From an uncultured Pontibacter sp. (GTDB lineage: Bacteria; Bacteroidota; Bacteroidia; Cytophagales; Hymenobacteraceae), in NCBI RefSeq assembly GCF_947495565.1, contig NZ_CANLZM010000016.1:1-64000 (forward strand): a stretch of DNA of 64,000 nucleotides, read 5' to 3'. The position numbers and the translations under genes were made by a program. Under the pieces are notes generated by a model, which did no database searches, was not told the origin of the DNA, and saw only the letters and a program-made list of their open reading frames with translations. This document shows, one piece after another, positions 27,034-35,285 of this stretch. Every line of letters begins with the position of its first letter. Positions within the stretch are counted from its first letter, which is position 1.

Positions 27034-29163
27034 TTATTTTATTTCTCTGCGTAGCAGCTGGGCGTTGATGGCAACAATTACTGTGCTAAGGCTCATGAGA
27101 GCGGCCCCTATGGCAGGGGAAACCATAATGCCTTGTTGGTACAGCACACCTGCTGCCAGCGGAAGTGCGATGACGTTGTAACCGGTTGCCCAGATCAGGT
27201 TTTGGATCATCTTTCTATACGTGGCCTTGCCGAAGAGTATAAGCGAGGCAATATCCTGTGGGTTGCTGTTTACCAGTATTATATCGGCTGTTTCGGCGGC
27301 AACGTCGGTACCGGACCCTACGGCGATACCGACATCGGCCTGCGCCAGAGCAGGGGCATCGTTCACGCCGTCTCCGGTCATGGCCACAAACTCGCCTTTG
27401 GCCTGCAGTTCCTTTACTTTTTCCTGCTTTTCGTGGGGCAGCACGTTGGCAATGTAGCCGTCCATGCCCAGCTTGTCGCTCACGCTTTTGGCTACGCGCT
27501 CGTTGTCGCCGGTTAGCAGCAGGTTTTTGATGCCGTTCTCTTTCAGTATTCGAATAGCCTCCGCAGACTCTGGCCTGATCTGGTCGCGCATGGTGATATA
27601 GCCGACCACTTGCTGCTCAACCATAATATAAACCACCGTTTCGACGCCTTCCTCAGCCTGGCTATCGGGTACCTGCACGGCAAACTCCTTGATGTAATTC
27701 GGGCCTACTACTTTGATGTCTTTGCCCTCCACGTTTCCTTCCAGTCCTTTGCCCGGCAGGTAGGTAAAGCTGGAAGAGGGAGGTATGGGAACGCCCTCGG
27801 CTTTTGCTTTCCGGAGGATGCCCTGTGAGATATAGTGCTCAGAGTTTTGCTCGATGCCAGCAGCAAGGCGGAGCAGCTCCTTTTCTGTATAGTTCTTGTC
27901 AAACACAACGATCTGGGCCACCTCATGAGAGCCCTGGGTAAGCGTTCCGGTTTTATCGAAAATGATGGTGGTAATCTTTCTGGAGTTCTCAAAAGCTGTT
28001 CGGTTCCGGATCAGAAGGCCATTGTTGGCAGACACGGCCGTTGAGATAGCAACTACCAAAGGTATGGCCAGGCCAAGTGCGTGCGGGCAGGAAATCACCA
28101 TGACGGTAACCATGCGCTCCAGGGCAAAGCCAAACTCAGTCCCAGCCAGTATCCACCAGGCAAACAGGGTAGTAAAACCTGCGGTAAGCGCCACATAGGT
28201 CAGCCATTTAGCCGCTTTGTCCGCTAGCCGCTGCGTTTCGGATTTTGTCTTCTGGGCATCCTGCACCAGCTTGATCACCTTGTTCAGGTAGCTGTCCTTT
28301 CCGGTCGTCTGCACGCGCACCTGCAGCGACCCGTTCCCGTTAATCGCCCCACCGATTACTCTATCGTCTGTTTTTTTCTGCACGGGCTTGCTTTCCCCGG
28401 TCAGCATGCTCTCGTTCAGGTAGCTTTCTCCCTGCACCACCACGCCATCGGCGGGTACTTTCTCACCGGGTTTTATCAGGATGATGTCGCCCGGACGGAG
28501 CTCGTCCACACTCACCGTAACGGTTTCGCCGTTTTTGATTACCTGTGCCTCATCAGGCATCATGCTCACCAGCAGCTCCAGTGCTTTGGAGGCTCCCAGT
28601 ACAGAGCGCATCTCGATCCAATGCCCCAGCAGCATGATCACGATCAGGGTTGCCAGCTCCCAGAAAAAGTCCATCCCCTCCAGGCCAAAAGCTACCGCCG
28701 TGCTGTAGAGGTAGGCTACCGTAACAGCCACCCCGATCAGGGTCATCATACCCGGTGCCCCTTTCTTCACTTCCTCAACTAGTCCCTTCAGAAACGGCCA
28801 TCCGCCATAGAAATAGATGACACTGGAAAGGGCAAAGGCAATGAAGGTCCCATACGGCACATCCAGGGTATAGCCCAGGATGCCCTGGATCATCGGGCTC
28901 AGAATGATCACTGGGATGGAAAGGACAAGTGAGATCCAGAACCTTTTCTTGAAGTCCTCGATCATCATGCGGTGGTGGTCGTGCCCATGTCCGCCATGCC
29001 CTACATGCTCCCCGTGAGGTGGAGGGGTGCTCTCTCCATATGGCATGGCTTCTGTGTGGGCATGAAGTGTCTTCTCTTCTAGCCGCTCCTCAACTCTTTC
29101 CACACGGTCTTCGGCCGCTTTCTTAGAACTGTGGTGCTGGTGATGCTCGTGGTTGTTATCCAT
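27034..29163 (-). CDS. copB: Copper-translocating P-type ATPase, CPH type (CopB-like)
   Basis: 709-residue P1B-3-like ATPase that exports copper (or silver) from the cytoplasm. The N-terminus (first 70 residues) is His-rich (HEHHQHHSSKK; HGEHVGHGGHGHDHH) and has no HMA domain. The ion-path motif is SCPHALGLAIP (CPH rather than CPC). The phosphorylation site DKTGTLTQG, TGES loop (LTGESKP) and hinge GDGVNDAPALAQADVGIA are intact. Length is normal. It follows a 104-residue gene by 11 bases and precedes the Met-rich lipoproteins on the same strand. Activity against Cu2+ or Cu+ cannot be decided from sequence. Confidence 0.95.
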   Translation of the reverse strand: MDNNHEHHQHHSSKKAAEDRVERVEERLEEKTLHAHTEAMPYGESTPPPHGEHVGHGGHGHDHHRMMIEDFKKRFWISLVLSIPVIILSPMIQGILGYTLDVPYGTFIAFALSSVIYFYGGWPFLKGLVEEVKKGAPGMMTLIGVAVTVAYLYSTAVAFGLEGMDFFWELATLIVIMLLGHWIEMRSVLGASKALELLVSMMPDEAQVIKNGETVTVSVDELRPGDIILIKPGEKVPADGVVVQGESYLNESMLTGESKPVQKKTDDRVIGGAINGNGSLQVRVQTTGKDSYLNKVIKLVQDAQKTKSETQRLADKAAKWLTYVALTAGFTTLFAWWILAGTEFGFALERMVTVMVISCPHALGLAIPLVVAISTAVSANNGLLIRNRTAFENSRKITTIIFDKTGTLTQGSHEVAQIVVFDKNYTEKELLRLAAGIEQNSEHYISQGILRKAKAEGVPIPPSSSFTYLPGKGLEGNVEGKDIKVVGPNYIKEFAVQVPDSQAEEGVETVVYIMVEQQVVGYITMRDQIRPESAEAIRILKENGIKNLLLTGDNERVAKSVSDKLGMDGYIANVLPHEKQEKVKELQAKGEFVAMTGDGVNDAPALAQADVGIAVGSGTDVAAETADIILVNSNPQDIASLILFGKATYRKMIQNLIWATGYNVIALPLAAGVLYQQGIMVSPAIGAALMSLSTVIVAINAQLLRREIK

Positions 29164-29174
29164 GTTAGCTACTT

Positions 29175-29489
29175 TTAATCTTGAGAATCGATTTTCAGTT
29201 TACGGGCCATTTCCGGCGTAACAGAATCTGCGTACGTGCCATATGCGTCCACCAGTACCCCCTTGACTCCTTTGTCAGAGGAGACAGCGTACACCACAGC
29301 GTTGTCAGCCGGATCACTAGGTCCTTCGAAACGGTATACTTCATCTACTGCAAACTCCCCGGCCCCCAGCTCTAGCTGTAGCCGCGGGCATTCCAAACAG
29401 TATGGCCGCAGGTTAAAATCCTCCGCATACCCTCGGCTCTTTAAGTCATTGAGCGCTTCGCTCACAGTGATATAGTGGTACTTAGGCAT
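29175..29489 (-). CDS. Small conserved Bacteroidota protein (often mislabelled phosphoribosylpyrophosphate synthetase)
   Basis: 104-residue protein with SEALNDLKSRGYAEDFNLRP, a CLEC motif (YCLECPRLQLEL), then VDEVYRFEGPSDPADNAVVY and GVKGVLVDAYGTYAD. Close homologues in Bacteroidota are often labelled phosphoribosylpyrophosphate synthetase, but the protein is far too short and has none of the PRPP-binding motifs. The function is unknown. It precedes the copB ATPase by 11 bases, so it is cotranscribed; the CLEC pair could bind a metal, which is speculation. Confidence 0.85.
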   Translation of the reverse strand: MPKYHYITVSEALNDLKSRGYAEDFNLRPYCLECPRLQLELGAGEFAVDEVYRFEGPSDPADNAVVYAVSSDKGVKGVLVDAYGTYADSVTPEMARKLKIDSQD

Positions 29490-29548
29490 TCTTATTCACT
29501 TTGTGGTTTCTTTCTGATTAGCATGTCTCTGGCCACACAGAAAAAGCA

Positions 29549-29574
29549 AAGGCGCAGCTATGGGGCTGCGCCTT
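29549..29574 (-). terminator. Terminator after the DUF2231-like gene
   Basis: Ten-bp perfect stem (AAGGCGCAGC / GCTGCGCCTT) with a six-base loop, six bases after the stop of the minus-strand gene at 29580, followed on the minus strand by TGCTTTTTCT. Confidence 0.85.
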
Positions 29575-29579
29575 CTAAT

Positions 29580-30245
29580 TTAATGGTGATCAGTTTGCAG
29601 GTACTTGCCCTGAGGCCCCACCCCCTCTATGTGTACGAGCTGCGCCCCATAATGTCCGGCCATAGCCACGTAGTATGCAGCGCCTGTAAGGACAAGGGCT
29701 ACCACCAGTACGCTCCAGCGTTTTCCCTTAAACAGAAACTGGCTCAGTACTTGGGCCACCAGCCCAGTACCAGCCAAGTAAATGGTCCAGTCAGCGTAAA
29801 AATCGTGTTGAGCTAGTACAAGCTTGGCATGTTCCGAAAGGCCGCTTGTATGCGGGTGGTCTATCTTAGTTACATAATAGGCTGCTGCAAAGCTTACCAA
29901 CACAGAAATAGTGACCACCCAATCCAAGGATTTACGCAGGAAAAAGATGTTTGCCAGCTGCACAGCCGCTGCCACTAGTAGTAGCACAATCGGGAAGTGT
30001 ACAAACAGAGGGTGGCGATTCGGGAAATCATCAGGCCGGGCATGAACTGTTTCAGGGTTTAACCGGTGCGCTGCGTGCGTTTCGGGTGTTACCACAGTAG
30101 GTAGGGCAGAAGTGTCAGATTGCTGCACTTCCTCTTCCGTTTTGGCTATTTCCCCGTGCTTCTCTCCTCCATGAGCATATAGTCTTTCAATTTTAGTTAA
30201 AGATAAAAGCAAAGTGAATGTCACTATAAAATATACATTTTTCAT
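29580..30245 (-). CDS. DUF2231-like membrane protein
   Basis: 221-residue secreted/membrane protein. After a signal-like N-terminus there is a polar His/Glu-rich segment (AHGGEKHGEIAKTEEE), then HPLFVHFPIVLLLVAAAVQL and three further helices, ending AGHYGAQLVHIEGVGPQGKY. The HPLFVHFP motif is typical of DUF2231 and related haem-copper-linked membrane proteins. It has its own terminator. A full-length decayed copy lies at 16298-16935. The biochemical role is unknown. Confidence 0.82.
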   Translation of the reverse strand: MKNVYFIVTFTLLLSLTKIERLYAHGGEKHGEIAKTEEEVQQSDTSALPTVVTPETHAAHRLNPETVHARPDDFPNRHPLFVHFPIVLLLVAAAVQLANIFFLRKSLDWVVTISVLVSFAAAYYVTKIDHPHTSGLSEHAKLVLAQHDFYADWTIYLAGTGLVAQVLSQFLFKGKRWSVLVVALVLTGAAYYVAMAGHYGAQLVHIEGVGPQGKYLQTDHH

Positions 30246-30463
30246 TTTAGAAGTACTGGTTAAGTAGTTGTATTACGGTTCGTGGTTTATGTCCACAACA
30301 CTTAACTACTCCTTTATTTATTTAAACCAACTGCTACAGGATACCTTAAATCGTACTAGCAATGAGAATCCATTTTGTACACCTTTAGCGTACTCAAGCG
30401 GGGAGCAGGCAGTTTTATATATTCATGGAGTAGTCTTATATATCTGCGGAGAAATCTATAGTG

Positions 30464-31051
30464 TCAATAAAGGTTGTCAATGGTTTGCCGGTCTGTGCCA
30501 CCCTCATTCTTGTATTTATTGAGGGTGATGCCGGTTACCTCTTTGAACTGCCTTGACATATGCTGCAGGCTTTTATAACCTAGTTTGACTGCAACAGCGC
30601 TAAGTGAAAGCTCATCATAGGTAAGCAGCTCTTTGATGCGCTCTACTTTCTGTACAACAATATATCTGCTCAGAGCGATGCCTTCACATGTTTTGAATGA
30701 AGTACTGATGGTGGAGTAGTCTTTCCCTAACTTATCAGCCAGATACGTAGACACGTTAGTAGTAAGGGATGAGATCTCTTCGCTGTAGATTAGCTGAATG
30801 ACAGCTACTTTTATACTTTCTATAAGCTCTTCACGCTTGTCGTGGAGCAGTTCGAAACCCTTTTTTGCCAGTACTGCTTCTATCGCAGCTTCATCTACCT
30901 CGGCATTTTCACCGACAGCGGCCATGCCTAACGTTACTTCCAGAACAGGCAACCCTAACTTTTCCAACTCCTCCCGCACAACCATAATGCAACGGGGGCA
31001 CACCATGTTTTTTATATGTAGCACCCTTTGGTGCTGACTCTCTATACTCAT
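30464..31051 (-). CDS. AraC-type regulator with an N-terminal HMA-like metal-sensing domain
   Basis: 195 residues from ATG at 31051; an upstream in-frame start at 31114 adds 21 residues that break the domain layout. Residues about 10-80 resemble a heavy-metal-associated fold with LHIKNMVCPRCIMVVREEL (CPRC in place of the usual CxxC after GM). The C-terminal 100 residues are an AraC helix-turn-helix pair (ISTSFKTCEGIALSRYIVVQ; LSAVAVKLGYKSLQHMSRQF). This suggests a transcriptional regulator that senses Cu(I) or Ag(I) directly. It sits between the copper ATPase block and the cus-type operon, and probably regulates one or both. Confidence 0.88.
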   Translation of the reverse strand: MSIESQHQRVLHIKNMVCPRCIMVVREELEKLGLPVLEVTLGMAAVGENAEVDEAAIEAVLAKKGFELLHDKREELIESIKVAVIQLIYSEEISSLTTNVSTYLADKLGKDYSTISTSFKTCEGIALSRYIVVQKVERIKELLTYDELSLSAVAVKLGYKSLQHMSRQFKEVTGITLNKYKNEGGTDRQTIDNLY

Positions 31052-31111
31052 ACTCCTTAGGAAGTGTGTAAAGCGACTAGCGGCAAAATAGGCTAACCGC
31101 CTGATTTGATA

Positions 31112-31119
31112 CAAACTTA
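31112..31119 (-). promoter_or_regulatory. Candidate -7 element of the AraC-HMA gene
   Basis: On the minus strand TAAGTTTG matches TAnnTTTG, 61 bases before the chosen ATG at 31051. No clear -33 TTG. Confidence 0.4.
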
Positions 31120-31243
31120 TTCAGACCGTCTTGCTTTGCTCCAGGGCCTATAAAGCACTGTAAAGGCACAGAAGACCATCCTGCAGCTATACCGGAGGCA
31201 CATAGCTCTTCCAGTACTGTTGCAGACAGAAACAGTTTGTGCA

Positions 31244-31738
31244 TCAAATTATGAGAGAGTGCAGGAATATCCTGATGTCAGGTATCTTAGGGACAGGGGC
31301 ATCCGGGGGAGCATGTGATACTGCTCTGATACTGTTTCTGTACCAGAACCTCAGGAAAGCCTGGAACAGACTACCCGCAAGGGTGTAAGGAGCCTTCACG
31401 AGTGACGGCAAATCCACAGAAGGAGCCTCCTTGACAAAAGGGGCGTAAGCTAAATCTGAACAGCAACCATCCTTTTCCGGTGCAGGAGCCGGGTGCTCAT
31501 CGCTGTGATGCTCGTGCGCTTTTTGGTGATGCCGGGCGGTAGGGGCCTTATTGTCGATTGCGTGGCTATGCCCCCCGTGTGTCGCACTATGATGGTCTTG
31601 GGTAAGCGCTGCAGGCAAGAGCCGCTGCGCCAGGTGCGGAAGATTACAGACCAATTGGGCAAAGTACAGGTTCACGAAGACCGCTAACAGCAGCAGCCCC
31701 GCCAAACTTGTTCTCTTGCTATGCCTGGTTCTTCTCAT
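31244..31738 (-). CDS. His-rich membrane-anchored or secreted protein
   Basis: 164-residue protein with an N-terminal signal/anchor (SLAGLLLLAVFVNLYFAQLV), a long His-rich stretch (DHHSATHGGHSHAID; KAHEHHSDEHP), one CC pair (KDGCCSDLAYAPF) and a basic/aromatic C-terminus. Similar His-rich small proteins are common beside metal-efflux genes in Bacteroidota, and metal binding is likely. It is not clearly part of the operon downstream, since a hairpin and a spacer separate it from the DUF3347 gene. No named family. Confidence 0.7.
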   Translation of the reverse strand: MRRTRHSKRTSLAGLLLLAVFVNLYFAQLVCNLPHLAQRLLPAALTQDHHSATHGGHSHAIDNKAPTARHHQKAHEHHSDEHPAPAPEKDGCCSDLAYAPFVKEAPSVDLPSLVKAPYTLAGSLFQAFLRFWYRNSIRAVSHAPPDAPVPKIPDIRIFLHSLII

Positions 31739-31784
31739 GAGCTAAAGCCTTTGTACATCAGCACCTAATCCTACACTTAATAAA

Positions 31785-31792
31785 CAAATATA
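31785..31792 (-). promoter_or_regulatory. -7 element of the His-rich protein gene
   Basis: TATATTTG on the minus strand, a full match to TAnnTTTG, 46 bases before the ATG at 31738. Confidence 0.5.
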
Positions 31793-31888
31793 GTAAAAAA
31801 GTAACATCTCGCTACTTAAACCTTTGGTTGAAGTAGGCTAACTTATTTTACCAGAAATCAACAACACTTCTGAATGCTACAGGTGGTT

Positions 31889-31916
31889 AAGCGTGAGCCG
31901 ATAAAAGCTCACGCTT
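31889..31916 (-). terminator. Hairpin at the end of the cus-type operon
   Basis: AAGCGTGAGC pairs with GCTCACGCTT around an eight-base loop, nine bases after the DUF3347 stop. The T-tract after it on the minus strand is weak (TTAACC), so it may be a terminator or an mRNA-stabilising hairpin. Confidence 0.55.
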
Positions 31917-31925
31917 GATTTGTAC

Positions 31926-32585
31926 CTAATTAAGCACTTCCTCCGTGCTGCCGCATTTGAGCATCTGCTCCCCAAAGTATGGGTTTCTAATCTCTTGGTT
32001 AGAGCTCAGCCAATAAGCACCCTGGTTACTGTTAGCCATTGGGCAGTGTTGGTAGTAGAGTTTCTGATCCGTAGCGCCGAAGGCTTTTGTAAGAGAGAAG
32101 GTAGCCTCTGAAAGCAGCTCCAGGCGCTCACGCTGTGCGCCTACCTCTCCTGCTTCCGCAATTCCGGATGCACTTTGCTTTACCTCCTCCAGCTTCTCCT
32201 CAGCGAAGGCCCTCTGATCGCCCTCCAGCACAGCAAGGTCTACTTTTTCAGCGGCGGCTAGTACAGACGCAGCCGCTGCCTTTGCTGTTTCTGCGTTGGA
32301 AGCAACCAACGCGTCTTTCAATGACAAGTAGCTATCCACCAAAGCTGCTACCTGGGCTTTCAAAGGTTCGGCTACCGAAGTATAATCAGGTGTCTCTACC
32401 ACTTGCTTGGTGACCATCTGACCATGGTTCATGTTACTGTGGTCCATGCTACTATGGTCCATGCCCTCATGCTCCTCCTGCGCTGTAGCAGTAGCTTCCT
32501 GTTGCTGCTCAGCACAGGCTGTGAAGGTAAAGGTTGCCATAACGGCTCCGGCGAATGTGATTCTTTGAATTGATCTTCGATTCAT
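31926..32585 (-). CDS. DUF3347 lipoprotein
   Basis: 219-residue secreted protein (signal ending TFTACA). A Met/His segment (MDHSSMDHSNMNHGQM) precedes a DUF3347 domain: VAALVDSYLSLKDALVASNA, FSLTKAFGATDQKLYYQHCP and MANSNQGAYWLSSNQEIRNP. In Bacteroidota this domain is often found on or near CusB-like adaptors, and the QHCPMA part recalls copper-binding CusF-like sites. It is the last gene of the cus-type operon, 18 bases after the 43-residue membrane protein. Periplasmic copper handling is a strong inference. Confidence 0.9.
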   Translation of the reverse strand: MNRRSIQRITFAGAVMATFTFTACAEQQQEATATAQEEHEGMDHSSMDHSNMNHGQMVTKQVVETPDYTSVAEPLKAQVAALVDSYLSLKDALVASNAETAKAAAASVLAAAEKVDLAVLEGDQRAFAEEKLEEVKQSASGIAEAGEVGAQRERLELLSEATFSLTKAFGATDQKLYYQHCPMANSNQGAYWLSSNQEIRNPYFGEQMLKCGSTEEVLN

Positions 32586-32603
32586 TTTAAAAGGTATTTA
32601 GAG

Positions 32604-32735
32604 TTAATGATTCACTTGATTTACTATGACAAAGGTGACTAATGCGCCTACTATAAGATAGGTAGCCCACCTGAGCCATTTCTTGTAATTTTGCCTGTTC
32701 GGTTCCTCCGGCTCTGTCCTGCAGCAGTCTTTCAT
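32604..32735 (-). CDS. 43-residue single-helix membrane protein in the cus operon
   Basis: A short ORF from ATG at 32733-32735 to TAA at 32604-32606. It begins MKDCCRTEPEEPNRQNYKK and then has one transmembrane helix (WATYLIVGALVTFVIVNQV). It starts five bases after the stop of the last adaptor gene and ends 18 bases before the DUF3347 gene, so it fills its slot in the operon exactly. The CC near the start could bind a soft metal. Similar short proteins (MKDCC... plus one helix) occur near metal genes in other Bacteroidota, as far as I recall. A longer overlapping frame at 32587-32772 has no such features and is rejected. Confidence 0.75.
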   Translation of the reverse strand: MKDCCRTEPEEPNRQNYKKWLRWATYLIVGALVTFVIVNQVNH

Positions 32736-32740
32736 TCTTA

Positions 32741-33952
32741 TCAATGGTTATGACCAGCCATAGGGTCGCCACCCTTCTTCAGCACAAACTCGCTGTAGAG
32801 CAGGTAGGCGCCCGAAGTCACCACTTTGTCGTTTTCCCTGATTCCTGAAAGTATGGCTACGCTGTTAAAGCTTTCCTCCCCAAGCGTCACCATGCGTGCC
32901 TGAAAGGTGCCTTTTCCTGTCTGCACCCAAACATGGCTACCACTTTCATCCCTGATAACCGCATCGGTGGGAACAACCAAACTGGAATCGGTCCTACTAG
33001 GAAGCATCACATTCGCCTGCATGCCCGGCAGGTACTGGCTCTCTTCATTTGGCAGCTCGGCGCGCAGCACCGCCACCTGGCTCCCAGCCCTGAACTCAGG
33101 GCTCAGGAACGTAACCTTGGCGGGAACAGGCTTTCCGGCAAAACCCTGCACCGACACCTGGACAGGGTCCCCTGCCTGCACTTGGGCCACTTCCTGCGGA
33201 TAGAGTTCAGCCTCCACCCAGACACTGCCCAGCTTGCCCAACCTGTAGAGCACGCCGCCTTCGGCTACGTACTGTCCCTCGGCGGCGGCAACTTCTGTTA
33301 TCACGCCTGAACTTGGGGCCACGAAGGTCACGCGGGCATCCAATTGCTCGGTACTGGCCAGGTTTCGCACCTGTGCCTCCGTCAGACCGTAGAGCAGGAG
33401 CTTCTTTTTGGCCGCTTCCAGAAAAGAAGCAAAGCGCGGGTTTTCATTTCCGAGTTCCTGATGCTGCTTCAGAGCCAGCAGGTACTCCCGCTGCAGGGTC
33501 AGGAGCTCCTCTGAGTACAGCTCGTAGAGCGGCTGGCCTTTTCTGATGCTTTGCCCGGTCTCTTTGATAAAGAGCCGTTCGATGCGGCCCGCAGCACGGC
33601 TGCTGACGATGTCGGTTTGAGACTCGTCCAGCACGAGCTGTCCCGTCAGGATGGTGCCGCTGCCCACGTCGCCGTACTTCACGCGCCTCACCGCGATATT
33701 ACCTAGCGCAATCTGACTATCACTTAGCATCAATTCCCCTTCATTCTGCCCACCCTGCGACACAGGCACCAGATCCATAAAACAGATAGGGCAGGTGCCC
33801 GGCTCGTTTTGCACGATCTGCGGGTGCATCGGGCAGGTGTAAGTGGCCGATTCGCCTTCCGCATGCTCCGCCTCCTCGTGACTGCAGGCTCCTAGGGTGA
33901 CCACCACCAGGAAAGCCAGCAGGTAAAGAATACTATTTCTTAATTTTTTCAT
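32741..33952 (-). CDS. cusB: RND periplasmic adaptor, CusB-like (downstream copy)
   Basis: 403-residue lipoprotein adaptor (lipobox VVTLGAC) that links an RND pump to its outer-membrane channel. Residues about 37-65 form a heavy-metal-binding domain, [20 protein letters not shown], followed by FMDLVPV, where the Gly usual after CPIC is Phe. Biotin-lipoyl-like halves (GRIERLFIKETGQSIRKGQP; SSGVITEVAAAEGQYVAEGG) frame an alpha-hairpin. It is the second of two tandem adaptors, 10 bases after the first, with near-identical N-terminal 60 residues. Hence a duplication; the two may form mixed assemblies. It ends with HNH. Confidence 0.92.
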   Translation of the reverse strand: MKKLRNSILYLLAFLVVVTLGACSHEEAEHAEGESATYTCPMHPQIVQNEPGTCPICFMDLVPVSQGGQNEGELMLSDSQIALGNIAVRRVKYGDVGSGTILTGQLVLDESQTDIVSSRAAGRIERLFIKETGQSIRKGQPLYELYSEELLTLQREYLLALKQHQELGNENPRFASFLEAAKKKLLLYGLTEAQVRNLASTEQLDARVTFVAPSSGVITEVAAAEGQYVAEGGVLYRLGKLGSVWVEAELYPQEVAQVQAGDPVQVSVQGFAGKPVPAKVTFLSPEFRAGSQVAVLRAELPNEESQYLPGMQANVMLPSRTDSSLVVPTDAVIRDESGSHVWVQTGKGTFQARMVTLGEESFNSVAILSGIRENDKVVTSGAYLLYSEFVLKKGGDPMAGHNH

Positions 33953-33962
33953 GGTGTCTTTC

Positions 33963-35285
33963 CTATTTATTCACTTTAATAAAGCTCTCACTGTCCACCA
34001 GGAACTGCGCATTAGCGGCCACAACATCGCCCTGCTGTAGCCCCGCCACTACCTGCGTCTCATTCCCTTCTGTGGTGCCGACGGTGACAGCCACAGGCTC
34101 GAACACGCCGTTTACTTTACGGAAGGCCATAGACCTGGTGCCGATGTCGAGCACAGCCGTTTTAGGTACCCATAGGGCAGGCGCCGTGGTGTAGTTGGCG
34201 CGGGCGCTTACCAGTTGTCCCACCATGGCCAGCCTCTGCTGCCCTGGCAGATACACCCGCACTTTGGCAAAGCGCTCGCCCTCCTCGTAAAAGGGCTGAA
34301 GGAAGCTTACCTGCGCCTCTAGACGTTCGTCGGGCAACTGTGGAAAGGTAACCTGCACAGGAGTCCCTGTTGCCAATGCGCTCACCTCACCGGCAGGGAC
34401 ATTAAACTCAGCCCACAACTGGTTAGGGTTGACTACCCGCAAGAGCGGCTGCCCAGTACTCACATACATGCCTTCTCTTAGTTGGATGTCTTCAGCAGTT
34501 GGCGTAGGGAGAGAACCAGATGTTGCACCTGCACTACTGCCGCCTCCCATACTTCCCATGCCACTGCCTATACCCGCCGCGGCTACACCCGCCGTGCTTG
34601 GTGTAGCTGTCGGGGCCGCTGTGTTCAGGCCGATTATGTAGCCATCATAAGGGCTGTAAAGGGCAAAAGTGTAGCTCTCCTCTCCGCTTCGGATAAGACG
34701 GTTGATCTGCGCATCTGTGGCACCCAGCAGGCGCAGCTTCTGCCTGGCGGCCTCGATCAGCTGCTTGTCCTCTGGGGCTGACTGCACCAGGTACAGCAGT
34801 TCCTTCTGCGCCGTGATCAGCTCCGGGCTGTAAATCTCCATCAACTTCTGTCCTTTGCGGATGGGCTGAAAGTTGTACTTGACAAAAAGCTTTTCGATAC
34901 GGCCGCCCACACGGGCAGGCACAGTATATACCCGCCGGGGGTCATAGGTGATAATGCCTTCCATTTTCACGGTAGCCTGCACCGTTTTTTGCTGGGGCTT
35001 TGCCGTAGCCACCGAGGAGACGACGGTCGTGTTTGTGGGTCTCAGCAGAAACGCCAGATCCTCTGTTATTTCAACCGCTGTCCCATGCCCTGACTTTGGC
35101 ACCAGGTCCATACCGCAGATAGGGCAGGTGCCCGGCTCGTTCTGCACGATCTGCGGGTGCATCGGGCAGGTGTATTCTGTATCCCCTGCAGTATGCTCCG
35201 CCTCATCGTGACTACAAGCCCCCAATGTGACAAGCATCAGGAGAGCCAGCAGGCACAGGATGTTATTTCTCGATTTCTTTCTCAT
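33963..35285 (-). CDS. cusB: RND periplasmic adaptor, CusB-like (upstream copy)
   Basis: 440-residue lipoprotein adaptor (lipobox LVTLGAC) with the heavy-metal-binding domain [20 protein letters not shown] then GMDLVPKS, here in the usual form. The membrane-fusion part shows [20 protein letters not shown] and [19 protein letters not shown] Gly/Ser/Ala-rich insert of about 40 residues ([17 protein letters not shown]) interrupts the lipoyl region and looks disordered. It overlaps the TolC-type gene by 23 bases, indicating coupled translation. With the next gene it forms a tandem pair derived by duplication. Confidence 0.93.
   Translation of the reverse strand: MRKKSRNNILCLLALLMLVTLGACSHDEAEHTAGDTEYTCPMHPQIVQNEPGTCPICGMDLVPKSGHGTAVEITEDLAFLLRPTNTTVVSSVATAKPQQKTVQATVKMEGIITYDPRRVYTVPARVGGRIEKLFVKYNFQPIRKGQKLMEIYSPELITAQKELLYLVQSAPEDKQLIEAARQKLRLLGATDAQINRLIRSGEESYTFALYSPYDGYIIGLNTAAPTATPSTAGVAAAGIGSGMGSMGGGSSAGATSGSLPTPTAEDIQLREGMYVSTGQPLLRVVNPNQLWAEFNVPAGEVSALATGTPVQVTFPQLPDERLEAQVSFLQPFYEEGERFAKVRVYLPGQQRLAMVGQLVSARANYTTAPALWVPKTAVLDIGTRSMAFRKVNGVFEPVAVTVGTTEGNETQVVAGLQQGDVVAANAQFLVDSESFIKVNK

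Noticed and set aside
29175..29489. Phosphoribosylpyrophosphate synthetase
   Set aside because: Much too short and lacks PRPP-binding motifs; treated as a protein of unknown function.
32587..32772. 61-codon minus ORF
   Set aside because: Overlaps the end of cusB and the better-supported 43-residue gene in another frame.
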